From Ophiosphaerella korrae (lineage: Eukaryota; Ascomycota; Dothideomycetes; Pleosporales; Phaeosphaeriaceae), in NCBI GenBank assembly GCA_028456385.1, contig JALNQF010000172.1:1-64000 (forward strand): a stretch of 64,000 nt of DNA. The letters are read 5' to 3'. Position 1 is the stretch's first letter, and each line of letters begins with the position of its first letter. Position numbers and translations under genes: made by a program. The notes under the pieces were generated by a model. That model was given only the letters and a program-made list of their open reading frames with translations. It was not told the origin of the DNA and did not search any database. Below, piece after piece: positions 1 through 12,600 of this stretch.

Positions 1-521
1 AAAGCGGTTAATATGCCTGTTGTGGTTTGGCGCCATCTCAACCGAGGCAAATCCATAGTCAGTTGACCTGCTGCCTCACCATGGGTGGTCTGAATTTGGA
101 TAACTCAATTCGTATCTTGAGCTTGGCTGCCGATCACTGCGAGGCTATGCCTACTTTCCGTGTTTCGAATAACCTAATTTTGGGTCAGCGACTATATAAT
201 TTCCGAGTTAGGATCTTATCGATACAATCAACATCATTATCATCAAGGTAAGCAAAGCGTCAACCTGGAAGAAGAAGTTAGCAGACAAACTATGATTAAT
301 GAGATTCATTGATCTACGTTCGTGATACCTCCTTGTAGTTACAGGTCACCGATAGATCCCGTGAATGTGAGAGTTCGTGAATGCGAGACTCACGACGGAG
401 GCGTGCCTCATAGTCGTTATCCATTATAGCTTGTGGATGCTTCCCATTCAGCGCTTTCCAATTTAATCATCAGATCCTGATCCTTAACCTCCTCCTGTGC
501 CGACAAGTCTCCCTCCTGCTG

Positions 522-1079
522 CTAAATGAGTAAGGCCTGCTCCTTCCTTGCCAGTAACACATCGCATATGAACATCCATGGAAACTGATATCCATCCAGC
601 TCTTCAAACTTCTCGAGGGTCGATATCTCCTCAGCCGCGAAGCCAGATTGAAGGAATCCCAAGGCAAAGAACATTTGGAGCTCCTTGCACTTGTCAGCTA
701 GCGAGTAATCATGTATTATTTCTTTGAGCACATACTCGCAGAACTGCTCGCGATTGCAATATTCAGCAGTGCATTCCGATAGAGTTAGGAAGGCCACTTT
801 GATAAGCTTATAGATGCAGTAATTTTCGCTAAAGATAAACGTATCTATCAAAAGCTTTGCATGATCGCACCAATTGAGTCCGAAGGATGATTCAATGGTC
901 CTTTTCCCCATGTCCATGAACTCGACAAACAGGGCAAAGGTTGTAGTATTGGTAATGTTGACGATGATAGCCCCTGTAATCGCAGGAGTCAGTGGTATGA
1001 TGGAAACGGAAGGCAAATAAACTTCAGTAAATTGGCGGACCCTATCGAAGATTAAACCAGTTGGTATGTAGAAGTCCAT
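522..1079 (-). CDS. Possible BTB/POZ-like protein fragment
   Basis: This is an uninterrupted frame of 185 codons. The stretch around residues 45-60 (FALFVEFMDMGKR) resembles the part of fungal BTB/POZ proteins where the acidic-proline strand leads into the 'LFVEWLYTG' segment. It is followed by a helical region rich in Leu, Cys and Lys, like the BACK-type region of those proteins. The usual N-terminal BTB core is not visible in front of it. The gene is therefore either 5'-incomplete, has an upstream exon I could not find, or is a degraded copy. Nothing nearby hints at a role. The assignment rests on weak pattern similarity, and an unrelated protein or a chance frame remains possible. Confidence 0.35.
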   Translation of the reverse strand: MDFYIPTGLIFDRVRQFTEVYLPSVSIIPLTPAITGAIIVNITNTTTFALFVEFMDMGKRTIESSFGLNWCDHAKLLIDTFIFSENYCIYKLIKVAFLTLSECTAEYCNREQFCEYVLKEIIHDYSLADKCKELQMFFALGFLQSGFAAEEISTLEKFEELDGYQFPWMFICDVLLARKEQALLI

Positions 1080-3708
1080 CGTCTGGCTACTCTCAACGAC
1101 TCAGTAGAGAGTTGTGCGCGTATATTGGCTGTTCCGATGTCAGATACATGCCTATTTGGTGTGATCAGGCAGGACTACGGAGGGAGCACAAGTCGGCCCT
1201 GGGAGTCGTAGGTTTCGGCCATTTCTCTAGATGTTAGTAAGAGCTGCGGGTGTGTAAAAGCACACACACCCAGAAGAATCCGAGGGTATTTAATGCTGGT
1301 TTCGAAGTTACAGGGACAGATTCGAATAGTAGACGCGGGTGACAGCTACATTTGCCTAGGTGTTCGTTTCGGTGGACCCGCAAAATAGTTTCAGTCTTAT
1401 TTGTACATCTCAGCTCCATTTTTTTTTTTTGGCGTACTGGATTAGGAGCAAAGTCAGACTGACGTGCAACTTGTTCCCATTTGCCATGATTTCGCAGAGC
1501 AATGTCTTCTATAGTTTAGCTAGACGAGATGTCATGTTATGCGACAACCATGATTACGAATCAAAGTGTATGAAACGACATCGCACTAGGTCAAGCGAGG
1601 AGTCGGTCATATTTCTTATGGCAAAGAGCATTGCGAGCTTGGATAATATAGAATGACAAAGACGCATGGGACTAGAGGACCTGACCTATATGAGAGAAAT
1701 TAAGAAATAGATAAGCCGGACAGAGGAGAGAAGTACGAAAGGTTAGATGAATAATGGAAAATGAAACACTAGAATGATAGCCCGGGAGTTGCGTAGTCAT
1801 GTGGGGGGGGGGGGGGTCATGCATTTCTCCAGTCTTGACCTCGACAGTGGATGTCTTAATGCTACCGTAATGCTTCTTTTTGCAAGGCCTAGACTACTAA
1901 AAGTTGTATATGGCGCTGTTATAGAAGGACGCCTGTTGATAACCGGCCTTTTCACATTAGCAGCTTTTGGGAGACGCTGCAATCAGTGAAAAGCCTTTGC
2001 CCGTGTGATCGAACACGATTTAAAAGAAGGATTCTGGTGGCTTGCGGCGGAGAGAACATGCCAGGAACATTGCACGATGGCTGATATGCTCAGTTGGATG
2101 GTTACCAATCACTGGGCGTAGGCAACAAACATGCGCAATAACTTGTCGACCATGAATCGAGACGAAGATTCCACCAATCCCTTTGGATGCGTCACATTGA
2201 GAATGACTCTCCGATAGCGCAGATTGGGTCCCTCGGCAAAGTTTGAGGCTCTGAGGTGTCACGAAGCCATTTTCGATGAGGCATATATATGATGGCAGGA
2301 TTTTTAGAGGTCTAATTGACCAAATATAGGTCCGAGGAAAGAGTGTGGCTAGAAGGTCCGACTAGTGAGGAGAAAGCATGTTGTTAGTTGTGCGGATATA
2401 TGCAAAGCTCATCAACACTACGATAGCAAATTTGCTGGTTGATAGAGGAAGTGGCCCACTGCTGTGGGGCGCTCCGTGGGGTGAGTGGTGTGGTCGGCGT
2501 TCGGGTGAGTAAGAGTCGGTACAGCTACGTCCGATATATCGTTGGTTATAAATGGAAAAGGCTGTTGTGCGTCTAACGGTGATGGCTGACGGCCGGCTAA
2601 AGTCGGCCGGGAGGGAGAAACGGTAGGTGTGAGCAGTGGTGTTATATGAGGCGTAGTATGTGCTGTGAGCAGCTTTAGGCCAAACACATAGGGTGAAGGC
2701 CTGAAGAGGACGGGTGTGTAACTATACAAGCCAACGATTGCATGCAGACCGACGGTGAGCGGGCTCCGGAAGTATTCGGCCCCGGTCGGTTCTTTCCTTC
2801 TCTTCGCACTCTGATATCTAATAGATATCTAATAGATGGCTTCCAGACTCGTCGAGGGCGAACACGTGACATGGCACAATAGGGCTGAGCGTGCACGGTG
2901 GAGGACGCATCGCGATGGTAGAGGGCAAATCAGATCGTCTGGCAGTCCGATCCTGTGCAAAACAGATCTTGTGCTAGCTGGCAGTTTGTCTTGTTTGGTC
3001 GTGATGTTAGTGGGTAGGAGGCTTGGCGTCAACGAGGTTGTCACTACAAAACACCTCAACTCGCCATTCTCCACCAATCCCCGCAAACAGTGTAACTTTG
3101 GTTCGCATCGGTATCTTGTTCCCGCTTGCAATCTCTTGTTGACAGCCTGACGCTATGCTTGGCGTTTCGATACATTGAGCGGCAGCGAATGACATGATTG
3201 GTGCGAAATTAGCAGCCTTAGCGACCGTATGAGCAGCCGACGGATAAATTCAAGCCCCAGCAGTCGGCGGGCGTCTCACGGCTCCTACCCGGTCAGGCTG
3301 CAGTGAATTGCTTCGAACATGCGACTCCTAGTGCCATTTCAAACGGCATATTCTGTGTCCAGCCATACGAAGGCTTTTGGGTGGACAAAGGCGCGGGTTT
3401 GACGGAAGCTTGGTGCTTCCATCTCGCCAGGATATGGTGCTATCTCGCTTTCAATCTCCAGACGCACGGCGATCGCATCTACAACACGTTTTATATCCTC
3501 ATCATTCGGCAAGCCTGTGACATTGACCTGTCTGCGGCGACAAGTTCGACTTTGTCCATCCACAGCCCCACCTCCCGCACCCTTGACCACGTTACGGAGA
3601 TGGTAGAGACAGCCGTTGGAGATTGCCAGCTGAACACCGCCCGCCGCATCCTCGCCGAAATCCAACTCCGCATCAACGGCTTCAACACCTACGGCTAAAC
3701 AATCTCAC
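1080..3708. other. Intergenic region without supported genes
   Basis: Only short, mutually overlapping frames occur here and none shows a recognisable domain. A homopolymer run of 14 G lies at about 1803-1816, and TATCTAATAGA is directly repeated near 2816-2834. The last 400 bases before the quinate-repressor-like gene are open on both strands (about 3303-3698), but I see no family signature there. Confidence 0.6.
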
Positions 3709-5793
3709 GTGCGCATGCCACACAAGCACCCTGAACCAAGCCCGCCACCCATGGCCACCACCACGCTGCCGCCTGGGAATCTACTCACCTCCCACCTCAA
3801 GGAGGGCGCCGTCATCGGCGTCCAGGCCATTCCCAGCGGCGACCGCCCGGCGCTGTTGCTCCTGCACAACGAGGGCGAAGACGACATTGTCTCTATTTTC
3901 GCCGACGTCCTGGGCCAGAAGTGGGAGCCCGCGACTTCTGTGCAGGACATCAATGCAGGCCCGCCGTCGACCATCTACGGTCTGAGCAGTGCGCTTGCGC
4001 CCTCGCAGCTGGACGGCTTCGACCGTTCGCGCTTATTGATTAATACCCACCGGGTGGACGGTGGTCACGAGTTAAATGAAGACCTTACCGATCGCTGCGA
4101 CTACGAATACCTCTACACACGCTCCACCTTCTTCCGCCGCGACGTCTCGCGATTTTTGTCCTTCATTCTTGGCCAGATCGGGCCCCACCGCGACCTGACG
4201 AAGAAGGCGCGCACCACCTTAATTTCAACCACGTTCCCAGATGTACACGCGGCGCTGCCGAACCTCGACATCCTTTCCGTAGGCGCAGACGCCATTGAGA
4301 TACGAGTGGATCTGCTCAAAGAGCCGCTGCCCGATGGAACGGTTAGCAAGGTACCGAGCCTGAAGTATGTTGGCGAACAATTGATGGTCCTGCGCCAACG
4401 CACAGAACTTCCGATAATATACACCACCCGATGTACAAAGGAAAATGGGCGTTTTCCAATGGAGGACCCAGGCCTGTTCTACAAATATCTGGCGCGTGCC
4501 ATACAATGGGGTTGTGAATACATTGATGTGGAACTGTGGTTGCCCGAGGAAATTAGGCGGAAGCTAGCAGAACACAAAGGCTGCAGCAAAATCATATCCG
4601 CGTTCCACGACTTCTCGGGTACATTTAAATGGACTGCACCTGAAACCGAGACGCTGTTCGAACAGGGAGCAATGTATGGTGATATCGTCAAGATGTATGT
4701 TCTAGTCAACTCCATGCAGGAGAATTATGAACTTGAGTACTTCCGGTCGACTATCCAAGCCAAGTATCCGCACCCTCCGTTTTCAGGTCTCAACATGGGG
4801 CCCATGGGGCAGCTGTCGAGGACGATGAATAAAATCTTCACCCCAATTACCCACCCGTTGCTACCCTTGATAGCAGCACCCGGCCAGCTGAGTGCTGCCG
4901 AGATCAATGCGGCGCTGCACACCATGGGCCAAGTGCCCAAGCAAGATATTTACGGCATTGGCAGTTTCCGATCGACATCACAGGCCATGTTTTTTGAGAA
5001 ATGCTTCAATGAGCTTAGTCTCCCACACTCTTTCAAATTTGCGGAGAGAGCGCCAAAAGCCTCGGTTGAGTATATTTTCCAGCGCCCTAATTTTGGAGGA
5101 GCGTACATCAACCCACCACTAGCCACATCGGCTGCATACCTGCCTTCACTGTCAAACGCGGCACGTGCGATCGGTCAGGTTGATACAGTGTTGGTCCCAC
5201 CTGGAGCAGGCAATACGTCGTTTATCGGTGACAATACTAGATGGAAGGGTATCCGAGCAACACTAACGCGCGATTTTGTACCATCAGCATACAGTGGACG
5301 AGCTGCCTTATTACTTGCTAGCAGCGAAGCAGATGCATCAGCGTCCATTTTTGCGCTGAAGAACTTGGGCATTGGCCCAATTTATACGATTGGGTTCAAG
5401 TCACGCGGGCCGCTATCGACCGACCTGCAGCCGGTACGGTCCGTTGAGGACGTGAAGCATTTAGAGCAACCCTTTGTTATTATCTCCGCGCTTCCAGCAG
5501 AAAAGAGTTTGCTGGTAGTGCCACTGTTGAAGCATTACAGGGTTCACGGGAGAAACGGCAGCACAAATGGACATGGGCTTGCAGCAGCGAAGCCTGCGGG
5601 CAAGGTGTTTGTTGACTTGGCCAGTGGGCCCCGAAAAGCGGACCCGCTGGCAGTGGCTACGACTGCGGGCTGGACTGCATACGGCATTGATGACGTTTCG
5701 GCGTGGACGACAGTGGAAACCATCAGACGGCTTGTAGGGCAGAATGTCTGCTATGACTTTGTGCGATTGGCGTCTGGTCGAGAGCTTTTTTAG
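3709..5793 (+). CDS. Quinate repressor-like protein (type I dehydroquinase plus dead shikimate dehydrogenase)
   Basis: The protein has 694 residues from the first ATG, or 680 from the better-placed ATG at 3751 (cacccATGGcc). It resembles the C-terminal part of the AROM pentafunctional enzyme and the quinate repressors QutR and Qa-1S. Residues about 170-350 form a type I 3-dehydroquinate dehydratase domain. The general-base His (SAFHDF, H300) and the Schiff-base Lys (YGDIVKM, K328) are both present. Residues about 410-690 form a shikimate dehydrogenase-like domain with lost chemistry. The HSxSP substrate motif reads RSTSQ. The catalytic Lys after the GGA motif is replaced (GGAYINPPLATS). The catalytic Asp of GDNTDW is Arg (GDNTRW). 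The Gly-rich NADP loop is absent (LLASSEAD). The N-terminal 150 residues show no shikimate-kinase P-loop. From family knowledge this pattern fits a regulator of quinate catabolism rather than a biosynthetic enzyme. The retained dehydroquinase residues leave some activity possible. Confidence 0.8.
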   Translation: MRMPHKHPEPSPPPMATTTLPPGNLLTSHLKEGAVIGVQAIPSGDRPALLLLHNEGEDDIVSIFADVLGQKWEPATSVQDINAGPPSTIYGLSSALAPSQLDGFDRSRLLINTHRVDGGHELNEDLTDRCDYEYLYTRSTFFRRDVSRFLSFILGQIGPHRDLTKKARTTLISTTFPDVHAALPNLDILSVGADAIEIRVDLLKEPLPDGTVSKVPSLKYVGEQLMVLRQRTELPIIYTTRCTKENGRFPMEDPGLFYKYLARAIQWGCEYIDVELWLPEEIRRKLAEHKGCSKIISAFHDFSGTFKWTAPETETLFEQGAMYGDIVKMYVLVNSMQENYELEYFRSTIQAKYPHPPFSGLNMGPMGQLSRTMNKIFTPITHPLLPLIAAPGQLSAAEINAALHTMGQVPKQDIYGIGSFRSTSQAMFFEKCFNELSLPHSFKFAERAPKASVEYIFQRPNFGGAYINPPLATSAAYLPSLSNAARAIGQVDTVLVPPGAGNTSFIGDNTRWKGIRATLTRDFVPSAYSGRAALLLASSEADASASIFALKNLGIGPIYTIGFKSRGPLSTDLQPVRSVEDVKHLEQPFVIISALPAEKSLLVVPLLKHYRVHGRNGSTNGHGLAAAKPAGKVFVDLASGPRKADPLAVATTAGWTAYGIDDVSAWTTVETIRRLVGQNVCYDFVRLASGRELF

Positions 5794-6776
5794 CAGATTA
5801 GCAGAGGCAGAGCACGACGGATGGTGCAACCAAATCAGTTTTACATTCGCTGGACACGCCCTGGCACTTTCTTGTCAACGATATGCTGTGCTGTGTGAGA
5901 GGAGCAGTAATCTCAGTAACCTGTCCGAGGGCGACATATCATGGCTCCTTATGCCAGCTGAGGCGCTGAGGCAGACGGTCAGCCCGCTCAAGGCCAATCG
6001 CTTGCGGCAGATTGCAAGGGTTGCGGGCGGCACAAAATTACGGAACCTCGTGGCGCTATCCCAGCGGCGAAGGGCAGTTGGATTGGCTCGCTTGTTTTAC
6101 CCCAGGTTTCTAGAAGAAGAGACAGCGTTCCGACGCTACGGGGATTCGTTATGCGGCCGAGGTCGTGCGGCGTGAGACAAGAAGCAATCTAAAGGCCAAA
6201 TTACTGGTGTTGCAGCAAAGGCTGGTGTGGGTGCCAGGGTAATACCGAGGTATGTGCACCGTGCAGGCCCGTATTGAATCCGTCATTCCAGAAACGCTAG
6301 CCTGCACCCCTACCCAGCACCTGGCCAGTAGTCTACTTGCTGGCTAGCGGAGTGTCGTCGTGCTTTTCTGGCTGCACTCCGCCTGCTCAGGCCGAAGCTT
6401 ACACGGCTGTTGTAAGGAAGATGTGCGGCCCAACGGCTCAATTTCTGCCGAGAATCGATCGTCACGCGGTGGGTACCTCGAAACCTTACTAAACGAAATG
6501 TTACTGTATTGTTCGTCGTCATGCACTTCTGAATCACGTCGGGATGGTGTGGGCTCCCGCAGACACATGTTCATCAAGCTTGAGCCTTGTGTGTCGTCCG
6601 TGTGTTGGTCCCCTGTCGTTCCCCACTGCCAGTTTCCTTAATTTGAACCACATCTTACGCCGCCGCGCATGGACCCAGGGCCTTCCTCTTCTCAAGTCTA
6701 ACGTCCTGTGCTTTTCGCGCTCACATTCGCTGCTCCGGACGATGCGTCTTGCTTCGTCGCCTTCCCCATCCTCAAC

Positions 6777-9677
6777 ATGTCCACCGATGTCTCGCAGTCA
6801 CTGGCGGCAATGAGACCCCAGATTGGCATCGATCGCCTGCCGGCACGCCGCATCTCCAACGAGCCGCGGGAGGCTATGAACTGCAAGAGTTGCCGCAAGC
6901 GAAAGGTGATTTCACGGCTGCAAACCTTTTTGCTCAAATGGCTGCTAATGGTGTCTGCTTCCAGATCAAATGCAACCGCACAAGGCCCACCTGCGAAGCC
7001 TGTCAGGTGTTCAACTGCCCATGTATCTATGGTATGCTAAAACGCCACCGGCGCGTTGGATTCCAGCGCTGACCTTGCGCAGATGCCGTACCAAAAAAGC
7101 GAGGGCCCAAGACGGATGTCCTCGAGGCCCTCCTCAAGCGTGTTGACGGCCTCGAAAAGCGGCTGCACACCGAAGGCAAAAGTGATGACCTAACCGACTT
7201 GGACCCCTCCACTACCCAAGACACTTCCAACGACTCCAATGCCTCCAGCACATCGCCATCGCAGCCATCTCGACCCCCTAATGACATTCTACCCAACCAT
7301 GCTCAGTCCCATTCCCGTGCTCAGGTCACAAGCCATGCGAATCAGCTGATGTCGCCCATTGAGCCAAGGTACATCACTTCCCCACGTCTCCACTTCTCAC
7401 ATGGCTAATCATCTCCAGCGTTCAAGCCCAAGGCCTTTCGCCTGAGCTACTTCTGGATGCCTACTTTACCAGAATCCATGGCAAACCCTATTACATCCTA
7501 GACGAAGCGACAACCAGACAGCGGCTACAGGCCAATCAACTGCCCGCACACTTAGCCTATGCCATCTACGCCGTGGCTGCCAGGTACGCCGCGTCACCCC
7601 GGGCCCTTAACGACTGCAATTAAGCTCACCTATCTAGATTTGCTCCACATTTCGGGGGATATGCTTCAGCCGTACAAATCGGCCAAGAATATGCACGCCG
7701 CGCCCGTCTAGAACTTGATATTGACGAACCTTCCATTGAAGCCCTGCAGACTTTGATGCTGCTTGCCCAAGCGAGCTTTCAATTAGGCAAAGGGAAGAAG
7801 ACGTTCATGCTGCTAAGTACGCATTTGGACATAACCGGGTTCCCAAGCTATACTAACCTGTGTTTAAGCTTCCGCCATTAGCATGGCGTTTGCCCTTGAT
7901 CTGCATCGCGAACTCCCGACTGGCATGAAGGTCACCCCTGCCGAGCGAGAAGGCCGACGACGGCTATTCTGGTCATGCTATCTCATGGATCGCTTCGCCG
8001 CGACCGGCTCTAAGCGACCGTCATTGGTCTCGGATGAATCCATTGTGCTGCGTCTGCCCAGCTGGCAACTGCACCCAGGTGCAATCTTGCTTGAGGGTGA
8101 CTACTTTCCCAGTGGATGCAATTTGCAATACATGGGTGGTACAGGAAAAGGCGGACAAGGAAGCATGGGTATGCTGATCGGCATAGCAAGAATCCTGGGT
8201 ATAACGAACCGCTATCTTGCAGCCGGTGGTGTCAAGGGCGATTCGCATTTTCCTTGGCACTCACTTTCTAATTTATCGAAGATTCGCCAGGAACTGGACA
8301 TCTGGGCCTCGGAAACGCAGGATACGTTCACATCAATCGAGTCACTTTTTGGCCAGTCTGACAGCGCGATTCTGGTCCTCAGCAAACTTGTTTATCACCT
8401 TATACATTGTCTTATATACCGGCCATTTTTACCGGTGGACCTCGCCGAGCTTTCCAGTACCTCCCAACATCAACCCTGGCAAATTGAGGCCACGAATCTT
8501 TGCTTTCTACATGCAAATGCCATTGCTGAATTGGTCGAAATCGGAAGCACTTCATCCATTATCGATTGGCCGGCTTTTGTTGGATACTGCCTGAGCACGG
8601 CTGGTACCATCCACGTGCACGGAGCACACTACCCACGGCGAGAAGGAGAGGTTTTTTCAGTCAGCGCCGAATTTCTGTCGCGCGAAATGCAGCAACTCTC
8701 TGAACTCCGTTGCATTTGGGCTACTATCCAGCACCAAAGAGATACGCTACAAACAATCTATGGATGCCACACCGAGCTTGTGAAGTCCTTGGCTAGCAAC
8801 CCCATGCGCTATGCGCCAGTCTTCCAGCTCGAGGACTTTTTTGACAGGTACCCTAGCCAAATTTTTGATGGGTCACACGTCACATTTCTTGAAATCCCTA
8901 TTGATGCAATTCACGACAGGTGAGAATTGCATATCAAAGTTTGGCGGGTTGAGTCGCTGACAGTCCCGCAGCATGGCGACATACACTATCGAGCAACGCA
9001 ATAATATGTACATGAGTAGCAGTATGGCTGGCAACGCACGTGCCTATCAACAGCAATCTCTCCCTTCACAAAATCGACAGCAGTACTCGAATGGTCATCC
9101 GAACAAGAAGCGAAGGTCAACAGCAGCTACAAAGATCAATATCCAGGCACAACCACCACCACTACCAACACCCACATCTGCCACGCACCCGCCTGTCTTA
9201 CGAGAGACTAGACTTTCGGATGCTAGCGTGTCAGACACGAACTCAAATGCCAGCCCGAGCAATACAGAGGCAAATCTACCCACCAACCCCTCAATCCCGC
9301 CCTACACGCCACCGCCAAACAGCAGCGCGTTAAACCTCCCAAGTACTACTGGCAGTCTTGCCATGCCGTTTAGTCCCAATTTCTCACTCTCGCCACTTCC
9401 GCAATTTGCAAGTTTAGCGCCCTCCCCTGTACCGCGACCAGCAAATCTAAACGGCCAAGACAGGCCGGCAATACAGTTTGATCCAATGTTGAGCATGCCA
9501 ACACCGTACGATCAACAACCCACGCCAGGGGCAGGAAGCACATCAGGTGCATCAGTACATACGGACCCAGACAGCAAGGATCCGTTCCTGAGTTTGCTGG
9601 AACAGCTTGCAGAAAACGAAGTTAGCCGCGGTGGCCCTAGCGAGCTTGATTTCTTTCTTAGTGGCCAGAGCGGCTAG
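6777..9677 (+). CDS. Zn2Cys6 transcription factor with fungal-specific TF domain
   Basis: There are seven exons: 6777-6905, 6965-7031, 7083-7368, 7419-7583, 7638-7816, 7869-8919 and 8972-9677. All introns are 50-59 nt and GT-AG, and the exons sum to 860 residues. The Zn2Cys6 cluster uses C36, C39, C46, C53, C56 and C63 ([10 protein letters not shown], then [14 protein letters not shown]). It is split by the first intron right after RKRK. A basic linker (VPKKRGPK) and a short coiled-coil segment ([16 protein letters not shown]) follow. The fungal-specific regulatory domain spans about residues 190-520, including the [15 protein letters not shown] motif. The last 240 residues are rich in Ser, Pro, Asn and Gln, as in activation domains. 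It lies 1 kb downstream of the quinate-repressor-like gene on the same strand. That makes a functional pairing conceivable, but it lacks the AROM-like half of QutA, so I do not call it QutA. Confidence 0.9.
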
Positions 9678-12600
9678 GCTCTCTCCACTCCTCCATCTAG
9701 GAAAGATTTGCGGAGTTGGGGGGGACTCGACATCATCCAATTCATCCATTTCGATGGCTCGGCTCGCAACGGAGCATTTCAACATTTCACTTTGGGTAAG
9801 AGGCCGGATATGCAGGCTCAACCTCACTACATTCGACAAAGACTTGGATAGTCCATTTTATTTATGGTGCACACAGCGACTAGGTTCATAAGCATGTTGC
9901 GTCAAAATGACAGCAATGGCGCAAAATCGGTGTTTGAGAGGGAATGTTATGGAGCGCTAAAACGGAGAGGATGAACTGTCACGGCCGCCAACGCAATCAA
10001 ATTCTGTATAATATTATTCTACCACAAAAGCTGTCGTCGTACCCAGCTACGCAACCAGCCGGATTGCCATTTCATCACCGTAACCTGTACGGCAATTGAT
10101 ACAAACTACGTTGCAGATTGTCAACCATGAATCCATGAATGCTACCCCACCCCCACCGGAAGCGCGCGGCCTGACTGCCAGTTACAGCATGCGATCCGTC
10201 CATCTCGGAGCTGCAGAAGGTTTGCCTCTATCGGCTGTGTGCTAGGGATATTAGACATGCAGCCAGGCCCTGGGATCACGCACAAGGCAGCCGGGTTCGT
10301 GTTCGCGTCCCAGGTTGCATCCCGGTTGCCATCCAATATCTCGCATGCATGCCCTTTAGCCCGGGATGCGTGTGGCCGTGCGCCCATGAAGGCACGGGGA
10401 AGTACCCCAGAGCCTTCAACCCCAAGTTTTTGCGCTGCATTAATGGCAGACCGCCTTGCATGCGTATGGCGAGACTACTCTCGTCGCCTGACGTGTGGAC
10501 CTGCAGACCGAATTTCTTTTCAAACGAGCGCGACTGCCGTTGCATGTACAATGTTCCTGAACGGCGTTTGCTTTGTGACGCCAGACGCAACGCCCGCGAC
10601 GAAGATTGGTCGCTGCACACGAGTTCAAAGGCCGAGAGGTAGGGCAGATCGACAGGGTGTCCGGCTATTATAGTACGTGTAAACAGGTAGATGTGGTTAT
10701 CAGTCAGCCTTACATACTCTGAATTCCTTATCACGCTGCAGATACTACGTAGGTAGGGCGAGTTGTGGGCGTGCGTGCGGCTCCCTCGCGTGACATCGGA
10801 GTATGACTTTCTAGGAAGGGTATATGATCGCACATATGATGAGCGGCTACGCGCCTAGTTCTCCGAAAAAGCGGTGGGCTAGGTACACAAGTACACGAGC
10901 AGGTACTCTCCATCGGACCTTTCTCCGGGCCTACCTACGTGCAAAAGCACAAGCTGATAATGAAGGGAGCGCAAGTTACATGTATGATCTTGATTGCGAA
11001 AAAGTGCACGGGTGTGCCAATTGCAGGTGGTGTGATTCCCGCCTTGTCTTTGTCAACCTATAGTCATCTGTTCATCTGCGACCAAATACACCCAATTCGC
11101 CTCCCGTTTGGTTAGCGGCGATGCTGATAGGCTATCGCTTTTTGCACACCCATTTCGCTTGTCACGGCTCCAGATTGTGGTACAAGCCACGATGCAGCAG
11201 AGTGCAGCCACCCCGCAAACGATGCTGCCAGCCATAGCGAAAGCGCGGGGAAAGAAGCTTCTGGCTGCAGGGCCAAGCGTGTTGTTCCACCAAGGAGAAA
11301 TTCGGGTACGCGCTGGGCTATTGGATTCATCGCGAACGGTGTCAGGGACGAGATCGGGAGTTGGAGAGGTTACACTGGAGGATGGGCAGCGTTCCTCGAG
11401 GGTGGATCTGAGAGGTGATCATTGCCTTGAGGTGTGGCCCGCTACCAGGAGCGAAGGCGCGTGCAGGTTAGGATGTACCTTGTGCTTGATTTAGACATTG
11501 TACTCTTTCTGAGGCTGAGGTCGTGGCCCAAATTACATGGTGGCTTCTTTCACTACGTCTCCAACCTACCTAGGGACACACTCTACCCCATTGATCGATA
11601 CTATCACGCTCCAAATATGCCACTGTTCGGCCCCGGGAGCGCACTCACCATACCAACACCCACCCCAAACACCACAAAACAGCACCATCACCCCCTAACA
11701 AAAGGCCCAACCCTCAGCCCTAACGCACCCGCTTTCCCACCGGCACTTCCGCAGATAACATGTCAGCCCTGAACCACATTTCGCTCTTCCCCCATCTGAT
11801 AAAACCCGCAGCTTCAGCAAAACTTATTGGTGGAACTCGGCCCCGCCAGGCTGAAACACAGGCAAATGAGTTTTTGGCTGGCTCGTTTGATAAAGCGCAG
11901 AACGCGAGGGAGCGAAAGTGTGCTGCGCGGGTTTTTATGCGTTGGAGGTACGACCGTTCTGAATAGGTGTGTGTGTGTGTGTGTGTGTGGTCACGGCCGC
12001 GGCTAGTGTCCTGCGCTTGCTATATGCAGCACTTATTTGGGATTGGCTTTTTTTTTTCGGGGTTTTTTTTTGGCTGCGTGTGGGACGGAACTGGGGATTG
12101 GGACTGGGGCGTGACGTGACGTGAGAGGTTGTTCTGGAACGCGAGCTAGAGCGTGCGTCATGAGGGTGTGCGTTGTACAGTGTGTATATCTAGCGGCGGG
12201 TGGGGTGGTGACTTGCAAGGTGTGTTAGCAGCGCGTAGGTAGCCGCATTCGAACTACGCTGATCTGCACGCTGATATCCAGGGATTCGGAGTATACATAA
12301 AATACAGTACGGATCTAGTTTGCGGGCTTGTTTTGCCATGTTCGGGCTGGGTTTCGTGATGATAGCTTGATCATCATGTGAAGCGCTCCGCAGGACTGTA
12401 AATCATGGCGCGACGAGTATTGTCCTAGTTTCTTCTCTCTACCGTGCCTAAGGTTGAGGTACTGGAATCTGCTGGCAAGAACCTTGGACTCCACGCGCTG
12501 CTGGTTGCTTGCTCCGCCTGAATCGCCTCACGACGAGATTTAAATTTGTTTTGGTAAGAGAGTAGTATTTCCATACTCCCATGACCCGGAAAAGCCACTA

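Noticed and set aside
5744..6175. 143-codon frame overlapping the end of the quinate-repressor-like gene
   Set aside because: It starts inside that gene in another frame and has no recognisable motif.
10276..10833. 185-codon minus-strand frame
   Set aside because: It overlaps frames on the other strand, has compositional scatter and no domain. Probably chance.
11966..11988. GT repeat as telomeric or chromosome-end sequence
   Set aside because: Simple dinucleotide repeat with normal genes on both sides. No TTAGGG-type units.
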